A program made the translations under genes and the position numbers. A DNA stretch of 64,000 nucleotides. Origin: Chlamydiia bacterium. Its GTDB lineage: Bacteria > Chlamydiota > Chlamydiia > Chlamydiales > Simkaniaceae. Shown in pieces: positions 1 to 7,891 of this stretch. Location: assembly GCA_030429605.1 (NCBI GenBank), contig JAUIEV010000003.1:248001-312000 (forward strand), written 5' to 3'. The notes beneath the pieces are model-generated. The model was given only the letters and a program-made list of their open reading frames with translations, was not told the DNA's origin and did no database searches. Every line of letters starts with the position of its first letter. Positions within the stretch are counted from its first letter, which is position 1.

Positions 1-46
1 GATGATCCAGTGGCCTCAATATTCCTCCTCGTACAATATGCTGTCT

Positions 47-241
47 TTATTCGTATTCAGAAAGGATAGACTGAACAGCAGACCACTGCTCAAGTAACGT
101 TTTTTTATACGATCGCGACTGGAAGCACACTCTATTTTTTACTTGTATTGGATTGAGCAATGGAGTCGTCAGCACAAAATTTCCGCCAGTCTTAAAAGCT
201 GTCGTTTTTTCTTTCCCTCGTATCCCTTTTTTCTTTCCCAT
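47..241 (-). CDS. small hypothetical protein downstream of yebC (64 aa)
   Basis: A 64-residue basic protein that I do not recognise. It begins 30 nt after the yebC stop on the same strand, and its ATG has a good Shine-Dalgarno (AGGAGAG, about 4–7 nt upstream), which is the main reason to keep it. It has no membrane segment, signal peptide or cysteine cluster. It would be the last complete gene of the prfB–GNAT–GNAT–yebC operon. Further downstream, at 24–29 on the minus strand, there is an AGGAGG just before a TTG codon at 17–19, so another gene of the same operon may start there and run out of the window. The short length and lack of family resemblance keep confidence low. Confidence 0.4.
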   Translation of the reverse strand: MGKKKGIRGKEKTTAFKTGGNFVLTTPLLNPIQVKNRVCFQSRSYKKTLLEQWSAVQSILSEYE

Positions 242-271
242 CTCTCTCCTAATCGAGGATTCAAATTTTTT

Positions 272-994
272 TTACTCTTCGTTTTCCATGTTATGATAGA
301 CAACATCAACATCATCGATTTCTTCAAGCCATTCAATCAGAGCACTATTAGCTTTGGCCGTCTCTTCATCACATGAAACTTTTGTTTTCGGAATCATTTC
401 AAGACTAACATCATCGCATGAAATTCCCATCTGATCAAGCGCTTCTTTCACTTTATATAACTCATCAGGAGGAGTAATGATAATAAAGCCTTCTTCTTGT
501 GCCTCAAAGTCCTCTGCTCCCGCCTCAGATGCGGCAAGAAAAAGTTCATCTTCATCAATATTATTTTTTGAAATTTGAATAATTCCTTTACGATCAAAAT
601 TAAATGCGACAGATCCAGGCTGAGCAATTGACCCACCACGTTTATTTGTAGCAATACGAAGGTCTGAAGCTGTGCGGTTTTTATTATCCGTCATTGCTTC
701 AACAATGAGCCCAACACCACCATGCCCATACAGCTCGTAGACAACTTCATCATATCCTGTTTGGTCCGTACTCGATGCCTTTTTAATATTCCGTTCAATA
801 TTGTCATTTGGAAGGTTTGCAGCCTTTGCTTTCTCAACTGCAAGGCGAAGCTTAGGATTTGTTTCTGGATCAGCTCCTCCTTGTTTTACAGCATTTATAA
901 TCTCTTTTGTAAGGCGCGAAAACAGCTTTCCTTTTTTTGCATCTGCTCGTTCTTTTTTGTGCTTGATATTTGCCCACTTGCTATGTCCAGCCAC
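272..994 (-). CDS. yebC: YebC/PmpR-family regulatory protein
   Basis: A 240-residue member of the YebC/PmpR (TACO1) family, close to the usual length. The family is described as DNA-binding regulators and, more recently, as factors that help ribosomes pass proline-rich or stalled stretches. The N-terminus ([14 protein letters not shown]) and the following KxGADPxxNxxLR segment are family hallmarks. The start is a GTG, with AAAGGAG about 10 nt upstream, lying inside the last codons of the preceding acetyltransferase gene, whose stop is 3 nt before this start. That arrangement implies cotranscription with prfB and the two acetyltransferases. C. trachomatis has yebC in the same neighbourhood (CT457, from memory). 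Confidence 0.95.
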   Translation of the reverse strand: MAGHSKWANIKHKKERADAKKGKLFSRLTKEIINAVKQGGADPETNPKLRLAVEKAKAANLPNDNIERNIKKASSTDQTGYDEVVYELYGHGGVGLIVEAMTDNKNRTASDLRIATNKRGGSIAQPGSVAFNFDRKGIIQISKNNIDEDELFLAASEAGAEDFEAQEEGFIIITPPDELYKVKEALDQMGISCDDVSLEMIPKTKVSCDEETAKANSALIEWLEEIDDVDVVYHNMENEE

Positions 995-997
995 AGT

Positions 998-1483
998 CTA
1001 GAGCTCCTTTTCCATTAAAATTTTTGTAATTGTTTCATTTTCATCTTCAAGAAAATCGGAGTGACGACCATACTCAACAAACCCCATTCGTTCATAGAGC
1101 CGTTCTGCCGGATTTCCTTCATATACTTCGAGGTGAATTTTTTCTAATGCATGCTTTTCTTTTGCAAACGCCATTAGATGTGTCATGAACTTGGTTCCAA
1201 GACCTTTCCCTCGAGACTCTGGCGACATTATGATAGCAAAAAGCGACTGATGCTTTAGCTTACGGTATGCCTGAAGGTACAGCACCGCCATACCGACAAG
1301 TTCACCATCGAGCGTGCAACTTAAAGCGGCATCAAACTGAATAAACGAGAGCCAAATCCTCACAGCATCATCTACCTCGGGCTGTGTTGCCATTGGAAAA
1401 AATCGAAGAACTTCCTTCGTATCAAGCCACTTCTTCAGCTGGATACCATCTTCTACAGTTGAAATACGAAATTCAATGCTCAT
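998..1483 (-). CDS. GNAT-family N-acetyltransferase (tandem copy 2)
   Basis: A 161-residue GNAT acetyltransferase. The acetyl-CoA pyrophosphate loop R-G-K-G-L-G is visible in motif A (ESRGKGLGTKFM), and the typical motif B ends in LYERMGF. The substrate cannot be told from sequence. It aligns along its whole length with the adjacent upstream gene: both share an aromatic block near WLxFxQ/WxxFY, a G-x-x-V-G-M-A motif and a YRK segment, so the pair is a tandem duplication that has diverged strongly. Its start overlaps the upstream stop by 4 nt (ATGA), indicating translational coupling. It takes the position of CT458 in C. trachomatis. Confidence 0.85.
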   Translation of the reverse strand: MSIEFRISTVEDGIQLKKWLDTKEVLRFFPMATQPEVDDAVRIWLSFIQFDAALSCTLDGELVGMAVLYLQAYRKLKHQSLFAIIMSPESRGKGLGTKFMTHLMAFAKEKHALEKIHLEVYEGNPAERLYERMGFVEYGRHSDFLEDENETITKILMEKEL

Positions 1484-2016
1484 TTTTCTTGCTCTTCTAC
1501 ATTTTTTGGGAAGCGTAGTTCCATCAAGTGTCTATCGAGATAGACATTCTCAGCTTCTTTAACATACTTTTTTTGTGAGCACACAAGATTGTATCCGCAC
1601 GAAGAGAAAAATGATTGGACTCCTTGATCACCATACACATCAAAATAAATTCGATGTAGTTGAAAGCGGGTCTGCCCAAGGTGGTTTATATTTCGAACTA
1701 AAGACCTACCAATACCTTTTCTTTGAAGGGCCGGTTCGACGATAACAGAAAGCATTGCGTGTTTGGATACTTTTCTATACGGCATGAGAAAGAGAATTGC
1801 CATTCCGACGGGTGATCCCTTGTATGTCGCAGTCAGCGTGCACTTGTACCGATAAAATGCGGCCCAATTCATCACAAACAGATTCCGCTCTTCCTCACTT
1901 TCATAAGGAAATGCTTTTGAAACACCTGGCCATTTGAGCCACTCAGACAGTTTTTTCGTATCTGAAGAATTTGAGTACCTAATATCGTACTCGTCACTCT
2001 CGGTCAGTTTTCTCAT
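1480..2016 (-). CDS. GNAT-family N-acetyltransferase (tandem copy 1)
   Basis: A 178-residue GNAT acetyltransferase with the acetyl-CoA loop Q-R-K-G-I-G-R and the preceding beta-strand LSVIVEP. It is a paralogue of the next gene. The protein has an N-terminal extension of about 10 residues and a charged C-terminal tail. Its ATG overlaps the prfB stop by 4 nt (ATGA at 2013–2016) and its own stop overlaps the next start in the same way, so prfB, both acetyltransferases and yebC form a tightly coupled operon. The linkage to release factor 2 suggests a translation-related substrate such as a ribosomal protein N-terminus, but that is inference only. Confidence 0.82.
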   Translation of the reverse strand: MRKLTESDEYDIRYSNSSDTKKLSEWLKWPGVSKAFPYESEEERNLFVMNWAAFYRYKCTLTATYKGSPVGMAILFLMPYRKVSKHAMLSVIVEPALQRKGIGRSLVRNINHLGQTRFQLHRIYFDVYGDQGVQSFFSSCGYNLVCSQKKYVKEAENVYLDRHLMELRFPKNVEEQEK

Positions 2017-3111
2017 TGTCCAAACTCTTTCAAATAAGCAATTACAAAAGGATCAAGGTCTCCGTCCATTACTTTCGCTATGTCACCACATTCGTGCTTC
2101 GTTCTTGTATCTTTTACGAGCGTGTATGGTTGAAATACATAGTTACGTATCTGAGATCCCCAGGCAATATCTTTTTTTTCTCCACCAATCTCTTTTATTT
2201 TTGCTTCCCGTTCAAGTACTTTCTGTTCATAGATCTTGGATTTCAACATTTTCATACACGTTTCTCTGTTCTGAATCTGGCTTCGTTCCATCTGAGATGA
2301 AACCACTATTCCAGTTGGAATATGTGTCATTCGAACGGCAGAATCTGTTGTATTCACATGTTGCCCACCTGCTCCAGATGCTCTGAACGTATCAACACGT
2401 ATTTCATCGGGTGTGACATCAATATCGATATCATCGTCAATTTCAGGAGTTACATCAACTGAGCAAAAACTTGTATGCCTTCTTGCATTACTATCGAATG
2501 GAGAAATCCGAACTAACCTATGCACCCCTTTTTCTGCTTTGGCATATCCAAATGCAAAAGGACCAGAAACTTTATACGTTATGCTTTTGATCCCTGCTAC
2601 CTCACCATCGACTTTATCAATAATTTCGACTTTCCATTTATGTGATTCGGCCCATCTCTGGTACATACGTGAAAGCATTGAGGCCCAGTCACACGACTCG
2701 GTTCCGCCGGCTCCTGCATTGATACTCAGGTAACAGTTTTTCGGATCTAATTCACCTGCAAGCATTCTTTGTATTTCAAGCTCTTCCAACTTCTCTTCAA
2801 TATGAGACAGTTCTTGAAGAAGCTCTTCATGGAGCGCCGGATCTTCCTCTTGCTCACATTCTTCTAAAAGGGAAACGACGTCACGAAAACGATTTCGGAC
2901 ATCTGTTGCGGGAGTGGTCCATACTTTGAGTGTATTTGCTTTTTGAATAACTTTTTGCGCCTGTTCATTATCGTTCCAAAAAGCTGGACTCTCCATATCT
3001 TTTTCTAAGCGGAATACTTCATCAATCTTTGTATCGAGGTCAAAGATACCTCCACATGTGAAGCACTCGGTTTTCGATATTTTTTATTCTCGTTTTTGTT
3101 TCGTCATTCAT
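2013..3111 (-). CDS. prfB: peptide chain release factor 2 (programmed +1 frameshift)
   Basis: Release factor 2, which reads UGA and UAA stops and triggers peptidyl-tRNA hydrolysis. The main open frame begins at residue 39 of the protein; the true start is an ATG at 3111–3109 opening a 23-codon frame that stops at an in-frame TGA (3042–3040). A +1 shift at CTT-TGA-C continues into the long frame and gives 365 residues, the same length as E. coli RF2. The stop-recognition tripeptide SPF falls at about 203–205 and the catalytic GGQ at about 248–250. The shift site has the classical arrangement (see separate entry). prfB heads the operon with two acetyltransferases and yebC. Confidence 0.95.
3039..3054 (-). 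promoter_or_regulatory. RF2 programmed +1 frameshift site
   Basis: On the minus strand the site reads TGGAGG-TAT-CTT-TGA-C. The GGAGG (3049–3053) is an internal Shine-Dalgarno-like element placed 3 nt before the CTT slippery codon, with the UGA codon as codon 24. This spacing is the same as in the well-studied E. coli prfB site, where low RF2 slows termination at UGA and favours slipping CUU to UUU. It makes RF2 self-regulated. Confidence 0.93.
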
Positions 3112-3313
3112 TGTCAGTATCCCTTCATTTGCTTGAGCTAGTATACTCTTCTTTTGCTACTTAGTAAACCATATAATTTACCCGCGCACCCAGTGTCTCA
3201 TGGATTACCTTGTCATTCGACGGCACACAAACCATGCTGAAAAGCACTTCTGTGCCCTTTTCTCACATTTTTCTGAAAAAATTTTGATTTATTAATATTT
3301 ACTTAACTGTCTC

Positions 3314-3341
3314 TTTACAATAAAGAATGCTGGGCTATAAT
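3314..3341 (+). promoter_or_regulatory. promoter for the small hydrophobic protein gene
   Basis: TTTACA (3314–3319), 16 nt spacer, TATAAT (3336–3341), a near-consensus housekeeping-sigma promoter. Transcription would start near 3348, about 57 nt before the ATG at 3405. This start lies downstream of an earlier in-frame start at 3327, which therefore cannot be used. Confidence 0.6.
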
Positions 3342-3404
3342 TCCTTCATCGTTAAAAAAAAAGGGATACCCCCTTACGACAAACCCAAGAATTTCGGAGG
3401 ATTT

Positions 3405-3791
3405 ATGTCACACGCCGTCGGGAATTGTGTATATGGCTCAGTTGGCGCTCTTGTTAATGCTGGTTCAACTATTGCCGAGCTTTCGGGCGAAGTACTCAAA
3501 GCAGGTATGATTGGCGCATATTCACTCGGTACAAGCCTATACAACGGTGTAGGTGGAGCACTGAGTTTTGGTGCGGCTGTTTTGGGAACTGGTGCATCTG
3601 CGCTAGGAAGCATTGCTTCTCGCGTTGCTGATTTCGCGCTTCCTTTCTTCGTTGCATTTGGCAACGTGGTTGCTGCAAATAGCGGCTCAATTGCACTTTT
3701 TGGAGTTGGAGCTGTGACAGGAGCTGTTACATTAATAGCACTCCAGTCTATGCAAACCCCTGCACCACACACTGGTGGTTCATCCGTTTAA
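3405..3791 (+). CDS. small glycine/alanine-rich hydrophobic protein (128 aa)
   Basis: A 128-residue protein I cannot assign to a family. After a short N-terminus with one cysteine it is rich in Gly, Ala, Ser and Val, with small-residue hydrophobic stretches at about 34–70 and 77–112 that could form two membrane hairpins. There is no clear cleavable signal peptide and no charged cytosolic domain; the C-terminus is a short polar tail with HTGGSS. I chose the start at 3405 because GGAGG lies 4 nt upstream and the predicted promoter starts transcription at about 3348. The gene stands alone between its own promoter and a strong terminator. Small bilobed hydrophobic proteins in chlamydiae are often inclusion-membrane candidates, but nothing here proves that. 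Confidence 0.75.
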   Translation: MSHAVGNCVYGSVGALVNAGSTIAELSGEVLKAGMIGAYSLGTSLYNGVGGALSFGAAVLGTGASALGSIASRVADFALPFFVAFGNVVAANSGSIALFGVGAVTGAVTLIALQSMQTPAPHTGGSSV

Positions 3792-3812
3792 TACGCATGA
3801 AATTTATTTCAG

Positions 3813-3838
3813 GCCCGGAGAGCATCTCCGGGCTTTTT
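3813..3838 (+). terminator. intrinsic terminator after the hydrophobic protein gene
   Basis: Perfect 9-bp stem GCCCGGAGA / TCTCCGGGC with a 3-nt loop, followed by TTTTT. It lies 22 nt after the TAA and separates this gene from the convergent nucleotidyltransferase gene. Confidence 0.9.
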
Positions 3839-3845
3839 ACCACAC

Positions 3846-5840
3846 CTATTCCAGCTCGTTTACTTCATCAAAGAGCGCATCGAATGAAACAGCAATTGAA
3901 TGCGTTAAGTCAGAGGTATACTCAACACTTGAGCATATGCTGTGAGGTAGATACCTGACCACAAGCTCATTATTTACCCGTACTACTTTTGCAACTATTC
4001 CATCTGGCACGGTAATTGAGAAGGGCATATCAACTGTGATGTTTTCCAAACAACATACACTACTTCCTAGAAGTCGAATAGATAGAGGCTCTGTGACTTT
4101 CACGTGGCGAAGAATGCACTTTCCCGTTTTTTCAGAAAAGACCATCCCCTCTTCCGTTGTATGCCCCATCACATTCTCAGCGACTATATCAAGCCCACTT
4201 TCCAAAACAAGGTCTTCTACATAGAGATCCGCTATTGAGAGCTTCATTGAAGCACCCTTGGAAAACACGCCTCCTCGTAGTTTTTGAGAAATAATGTGAT
4301 AAAGCGGTCCAAGCGCAGGATGGTACGAAAAAAAGAAAGAGGGGCCGTTTTTCTCAAACTCTTCCGGAGATGGCATGTTTGGAGTTGTAAAGCCGCAGTA
4401 TGAATCGAGCAATTCTTTTGCATTTTCCAAGTATGTGTATAAAGCACCAACAGGGGTTTCAAAAATCCCCTCTCCTTCAACATATGCTTTTTTTGCGGAG
4501 GCAATTGTTTTTTTTCGTTCACTTAAAGTGACATATGTCGAAGATGCAGGAATTGCATCAGCGACATTCTGCATCATTGTCTCCAAGCGAGCAGAAACCA
4601 TACCGTTCCCCTTACTTGAAAAATTCAAAATTTTCCCTGGAAGAGGATTGGTTCGCAGCGCTTGCTCCACCTGATCTTGCTTTGCAAATAGAATGTTCGT
4701 ATTTGCCGGAAAGTCAAGGTACTCACCTGTATTTTTCTCTACCCCATACCTTTCAAAATCACAATATTCAACGTTTGTGATATGCGACGCTGATTTTGTC
4801 TGAACGAGGACATTCATTCCCTCTTTAGCACCCTGTTTTCGTGGGCAACTTGCAAAGCCAAAGCCTTTCTTATGCACAAGCCCATATCCCATAAAAGCAA
4901 GCATTGTCGAATCTATTCCAGCAATTGGGTTGTTGATTTGTCTCAAAAGAATGTGCGTTCTCTCAAATTGCTGAAAAAAGTCAAAAACTTTTTTTTCTTT
5001 TGCAAGGAGCCATATCATGCCATGCCCACCTGGTTTCAAGTGAAGTTGAAAAGGACTCTGCACAATCCACTTTCCTTCACTCGATACACAAGGAACAAGA
5101 GGCTGTGAAAAAATACAAAAATTTTCTTTTCCTCTACGAAACCACTGTGACTTTTCACAGAGGTCGTGAATGTGTGAGTGATTCCCCAACTCCTGAGATG
5201 TCATGAGTCCAATTGGGGTTCGTATGTGTACCCCAAACAACTTATATGCTAAGTATTCTCTTGCAAAAACATCATCGAGCATTCCTTCCAAGAGTGTTTT
5301 GGAAAGGAATTCCAGCTTTGCTGCCGGAAGCCTTTCTTCTGTTCTTGGGTCAGCAAGCTTGAGCCTATCTGCCGCCCCTCCGACAGGGTATAGTTCAGCA
5401 ACAGTATCTAAATGCGAGAGCGCTTCATAGATATACTTTCTCACTTCAGCTGTTTCTTTAAAAAGAGGAATACTTGGAGGTGATTGTAAATGCCCAGCCT
5501 TCTCTGAAGGAGCATTTAAAAGTTCTTCAACCACTCCCTGGTATCCAATCAGCCCTCCCTCTTGTGCAAATACATTTTCAATTTGGAGCAGCTCTTCAGC
5601 CAAATGCTTTAACTCTTCATCCGCCGCTGACTCCCAACCATGAAGAACATGTGATTGGTTGAGAAAAAATAGGAGCGAAAGAACGTATGAATGCTCTACA
5701 GAAAAACCATTGAGTCTGTCAAAAAATGCCTCAGGAATCTGCCCAGAAAGTCGAAGGAGCTGAAGCTTCTCGTACTTCTTGTCACAAAAGGCGATTTTTT
5801 TTTTGAATTCTTTACTTGGAAAAACAGACTTTTTTCTCAT
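3846..5840 (-). CDS. UGP3-like UTP--sugar-1-phosphate uridylyltransferase
   Basis: A 664-residue nucleotidyltransferase of the eukaryote-type UDP-glucose pyrophosphorylase fold. The nucleotide-binding loop is PVGGAADRL at about 152–160, followed by LPAAKLEF at 171–178, then CEKSQWFRRG, FSQPLVP, a KPGGHG motif at about 269–274, GFASCPRKQGA and DFPANTNIL. From memory, this string of motifs is shared in the same order with plastid UGP3 of plants, which makes UDP-glucose for sulfolipid, more closely than with ordinary bacterial GalU. The C-terminal part (about 560–650) looks like a beta-helix cap. The likely reaction is UTP + glucose-1-phosphate to UDP-glucose + PPi, but the sugar is not certain. 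The ATG has AAGG 8 nt upstream. It is divergent from the SWIB gene and single-gene in layout. Confidence 0.8.
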   Translation of the reverse strand: MRKKSVFPSKEFKKKIAFCDKKYEKLQLLRLSGQIPEAFFDRLNGFSVEHSYVLSLLFFLNQSHVLHGWESAADEELKHLAEELLQIENVFAQEGGLIGYQGVVEELLNAPSEKAGHLQSPPSIPLFKETAEVRKYIYEALSHLDTVAELYPVGGAADRLKLADPRTEERLPAAKLEFLSKTLLEGMLDDVFAREYLAYKLFGVHIRTPIGLMTSQELGNHSHIHDLCEKSQWFRRGKENFCIFSQPLVPCVSSEGKWIVQSPFQLHLKPGGHGMIWLLAKEKKVFDFFQQFERTHILLRQINNPIAGIDSTMLAFMGYGLVHKKGFGFASCPRKQGAKEGMNVLVQTKSASHITNVEYCDFERYGVEKNTGEYLDFPANTNILFAKQDQVEQALRTNPLPGKILNFSSKGNGMVSARLETMMQNVADAIPASSTYVTLSERKKTIASAKKAYVEGEGIFETPVGALYTYLENAKELLDSYCGFTTPNMPSPEEFEKNGPSFFFSYHPALGPLYHIISQKLRGGVFSKGASMKLSIADLYVEDLVLESGLDIVAENVMGHTTEEGMVFSEKTGKCILRHVKVTEPLSIRLLGSSVCCLENITVDMPFSITVPDGIVAKVVRVNNELVVRYLPHSICSSVEYTSDLTHSIAVSFDALFDEVNELE

Positions 5841-5903
5841 GCGTCATACCTTGCCAAAATGGGTGCTATTTCGCAAGAAAATCAAAAACCGGAACGATTT
5901 TTT

Positions 5904-5933
5904 TTGACTATAAACCTCTCCTAGAGATACAAG
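5904..5933 (+). promoter_or_regulatory. possible promoter for the SWIB gene
   Basis: TTGACT (5904–5909), 18 nt spacer, TACAAG (5928–5933). The -35 is near consensus and the -10 matches at 4 of 6 positions. Transcription would begin near 5940, giving a leader of about 85 nt. Confidence 0.4.
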
Positions 5934-6026
5934 ATGGCTTTTGTAGGGGACGCTCTTCAAAAATATGATTTTTGAGGGCTCTCAGACAATGCGGCCTCTA
6001 AACACTTATGAATAAGGAGAACAATC

Positions 6027-6287
6027 ATGCCTGCAAACAAAAATTCAAAGTTTATGGCACCACTAGAGCTTTCTGAAGAATTAGCTGCTGTCGTTGGCAA
6101 AGGACCAATGCCACGAACTGAAGTAACAAAAAAGATTTGGGCGTATATCAAGAAAAATAACCTTCAAGACCCAAAAAACAAGCGTAATATCATTCCAGAT
6201 GAGAAACTTGCAAAAGTGTTCGGCAAAGGAAAAAAAGCCGTAAATATGTTTGAAATGACAAAGCTTGTCAACGGACACCTGTCATAA
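6027..6287 (+). CDS. SWIB/MDM2-domain protein
   Basis: An 86-residue protein that is a single SWIB (BAF60b/MDM2-like) domain: Met-Ala-Pro-Leu near residue 10, the PRTEVTKKIWAYIK helix, and NNLQDPKNKR-IIPDEKL followed by the F-G-K-x-K loop. SWIB domains are typical of eukaryotic chromatin-remodelling subunits; among bacteria the free-standing form is characteristic of chlamydiae, where it has been linked to chromatin condensation. The ATG has AAGGAGAA 6 nt upstream. The gene sits beside prfB and ispD exactly as in C. trachomatis (CT460), but here the UGP3-like gene and the hydrophobic protein lie between it and prfB. A strong terminator follows. Confidence 0.93.
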   Translation: MPANKNSKFMAPLELSEELAAVVGKGPMPRTEVTKKIWAYIKKNNLQDPKNKRNIIPDEKLAKVFGKGKKAVNMFEMTKLVNGHLS

Positions 6288-6296
6288 CTCCTTATA

Positions 6297-6325
6297 GGGT
6301 GTGTTTCTTCAAACACACCCTTCTT
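6297..6325 (+). terminator. intrinsic terminator after the SWIB gene
   Basis: Perfect 10-bp stem GGGTGTGTTT / AAACACACCC closing a CTTC tetraloop, followed by a T-rich tail (TTCTT), starting 10 nt after the stop. Confidence 0.85.
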
Positions 6326-6352
6326 GCCTCAATCCTTTATTGTGGGTATACT
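6324..6352 (+). promoter_or_regulatory. ispD promoter, possibly leaderless
   Basis: TTGCCT (6324–6329), 17 nt spacer, TATACT (6347–6352). The predicted transcription start falls at about 6358–6360, directly at the ATG of ispD (6361). No Shine-Dalgarno sequence precedes that ATG. The -35 overlaps the tail of the SWIB terminator. Confidence 0.55.
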
Positions 6353-6360
6353 CTACCCTC

Positions 6361-7020
6361 ATGGATATTTCTCTTGTTTTCTTAGCCGGTGGGCACGGCT
6401 CCCGTTTTAAAAATGAACTCCCTAAGCAGTTTCATACCTTAGGTAAAAAAATTATTGCACTCCACTCTTTTGAGATCCTCAAAAAAGCACTTTCTATTCA
6501 AGAAATTGTTATCGTATGCTCACCTGAATACCGCCATTTTTTTACCGCTGAATTCCCCTTGTCCTTTGCTTTGCCTGGAGATGAACGATACCTCTCCGTA
6601 AAAAATGGCATTGAAATGCTCTCAGACAAAGAATCTCTCGTCCTTATACATGATGCTGCTCGTCCAAATCTTGTGGAAAAAGACATTGAGAGGCTCATGC
6701 AGGCTGCAACTCAAACAGGAGCTGCAACCTTAGGAGCTCCTGTTGTTCAAACAATTAAAATGGTCGATGAAAAGACGCAGGTTATAAAAACAATACCCAG
6801 ACAAACGCTCTGGGAAGCACATACCCCACAATGTATTCTTAAATCTCTCCTAAAAAAAGGGCTTGAATACCATCTCAAAAACAACCTTCCTGTCACTGAC
6901 GATGTTTCACTTGTCGAACCGCTCAATGTAACAGTCCAAATGGTACACTCATCAACAAATAATATTAAAATAACATACGAAGAGGACCTCGCCGTTGCTA
7001 AAACCCTCCTACACGTATAA
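6361..7020 (+). CDS. ispD: 2-C-methyl-D-erythritol 4-phosphate cytidylyltransferase
   Basis: IspD joins CTP and MEP to make CDP-ME in the non-mevalonate isoprenoid pathway. The 219-residue product starts MDISLVFLAGGHGSRF, with the CTP-binding G-G-x-G-x-R-F loop and the following LPKQF motif (Lys and Gln in the usual places), then LIHDAARP and DDVSLVE near the C-terminus. The open frame extends upstream to 6301 through the terminator, but the family N-terminus and the promoter fix the start at 6361. The 3' end overlaps truA by 26 nt, so the two are coexpressed, as in C. trachomatis (CT462–CT463). Confidence 0.93.
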   Translation: MDISLVFLAGGHGSRFKNELPKQFHTLGKKIIALHSFEILKKALSIQEIVIVCSPEYRHFFTAEFPLSFALPGDERYLSVKNGIEMLSDKESLVLIHDAARPNLVEKDIERLMQAATQTGAATLGAPVVQTIKMVDEKTQVIKTIPRQTLWEAHTPQCILKSLLKKGLEYHLKNNLPVTDDVSLVEPLNVTVQMVHSSTNNIKITYEEDLAVAKTLLHV

Positions 7021-7750
7021 ACTCACTCTTTCGTATGACGGTACTAACTATTGCGGCTGGCAAGTGCAACCAAATGCTGTCTCTATTCAAGAAGTGATTG
7101 AAACTTCACTGGAAAAGCTGCTTGGAACAAGACCTAAACTGCACAGTTCCGGAAGGACTGATGCAGGAGTGCATGCTCTTGCACAAGTCGCGCACATGAA
7201 ACTTGATACACCCATAGACTACAAAACCATACAGTATAAAATGAACTGCCTCCTTCCAAAAGATATTTCTATTCAGCACTTTGAAGAAGCAGATCCGTCA
7301 TTTCATGCACGATTTTCAGCAGTTGGTAAGACCTACACATATTATATCCATACATCAAAGGTAGTCGACCCATTCACGCATAGATTTCGTACACACATTC
7401 GATTCCCTCTTGACCTTCCCCTAATGGAAAAAGCTGCAGAATTGTTTGTAGGAACATATGACTTTACATCTTTTGCAAACGAAGCGAACAAAGGAAGTGC
7501 TAAAAATAATCCTATAAAAACGATTTATTCGTTAAAAATTGACGAAATACCAGGTGGAATTTCTCTTACATTTTGTGGGAACGGATTTTTGTATAAAATG
7601 GTACGCAATATCGTTGGAGCACTCCTCAAAGTGGGATCTCATAAGCTTCCAATTGAAGAGATTCCAAAAATATTTGCGGCAAGAGATCGGAAAAAAGCAC
7701 CCATGGCGGCTTCTCCTAAAGGATTATTTCTTGTCTCTGTTGAGTACTAG
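6995..7750 (+). CDS. truA: tRNA pseudouridine(38-40) synthase
   Basis: TruA converts uridines 38–40 of the tRNA anticodon arm to pseudouridine. The 251-residue product carries the catalytic motif GRTDAGVHALAQ (the Asp is the nucleophile), the N-terminal YKLTLSYDGTNYCGWQ and the C-terminal G-N-G-F-L-Y-K-M-V-R-N-I-V-G block. The start is a TTG inside ispD with GAGGA 8 nt upstream; no later start would keep the conserved N-terminus. A leucine tRNA gene follows 48 nt downstream. Confidence 0.93.
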   Translation: MLKPSYTYKLTLSYDGTNYCGWQVQPNAVSIQEVIETSLEKLLGTRPKLHSSGRTDAGVHALAQVAHMKLDTPIDYKTIQYKMNCLLPKDISIQHFEEADPSFHARFSAVGKTYTYYIHTSKVVDPFTHRFRTHIRFPLDLPLMEKAAELFVGTYDFTSFANEANKGSAKNNPIKTIYSLKIDEIPGGISLTFCGNGFLYKMVRNIVGALLKVGSHKLPIEEIPKIFAARDRKKAPMAASPKGLFLVSVEY

Positions 7751-7798
7751 TACTTTAAAAGAAAACAGCAAATGCATATACTTATTTGCATCCATCGT

Positions 7799-7882
7799 GC
7801 CGATGTGGTGAAATTGGTAGACACGACAGATTCAAAATCTGTTCTTGGCAACAAGGTGCTGGTTCGAGTCCGGTCATCGGCA
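7799..7882 (+). tRNA. tRNA-Leu(CAA)
   Basis: Class II tRNA of 84 nt. The 7-bp acceptor GCCGATG/CATCGGC, the anticodon stem ACAGA/TCTGT around loop TTCAAAA (anticodon CAA), a long variable arm and the T-arm GGTTCGAGTCC are all visible. CCA is not encoded. It reads UUG codons. Confidence 0.95.
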
Positions 7883-7891
7883 CATTTTTAC

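Noticed and set aside
3043-3111. A separate 23-residue peptide upstream of prfB
   Set aside because: It is the 5' part of prfB joined by programmed +1 frameshift, not an independent gene.
3659-3673. Second sigma-54-like sequence (TGGCAA-N5-TTGC)
   Set aside because: It lies inside the hydrophobic protein gene with no plus-strand gene directly downstream, so I treat it as chance.
6301-6360. Upstream extension of ispD
   Set aside because: It runs through the SWIB terminator and precedes the predicted transcription start; the family N-terminus begins at 6361.
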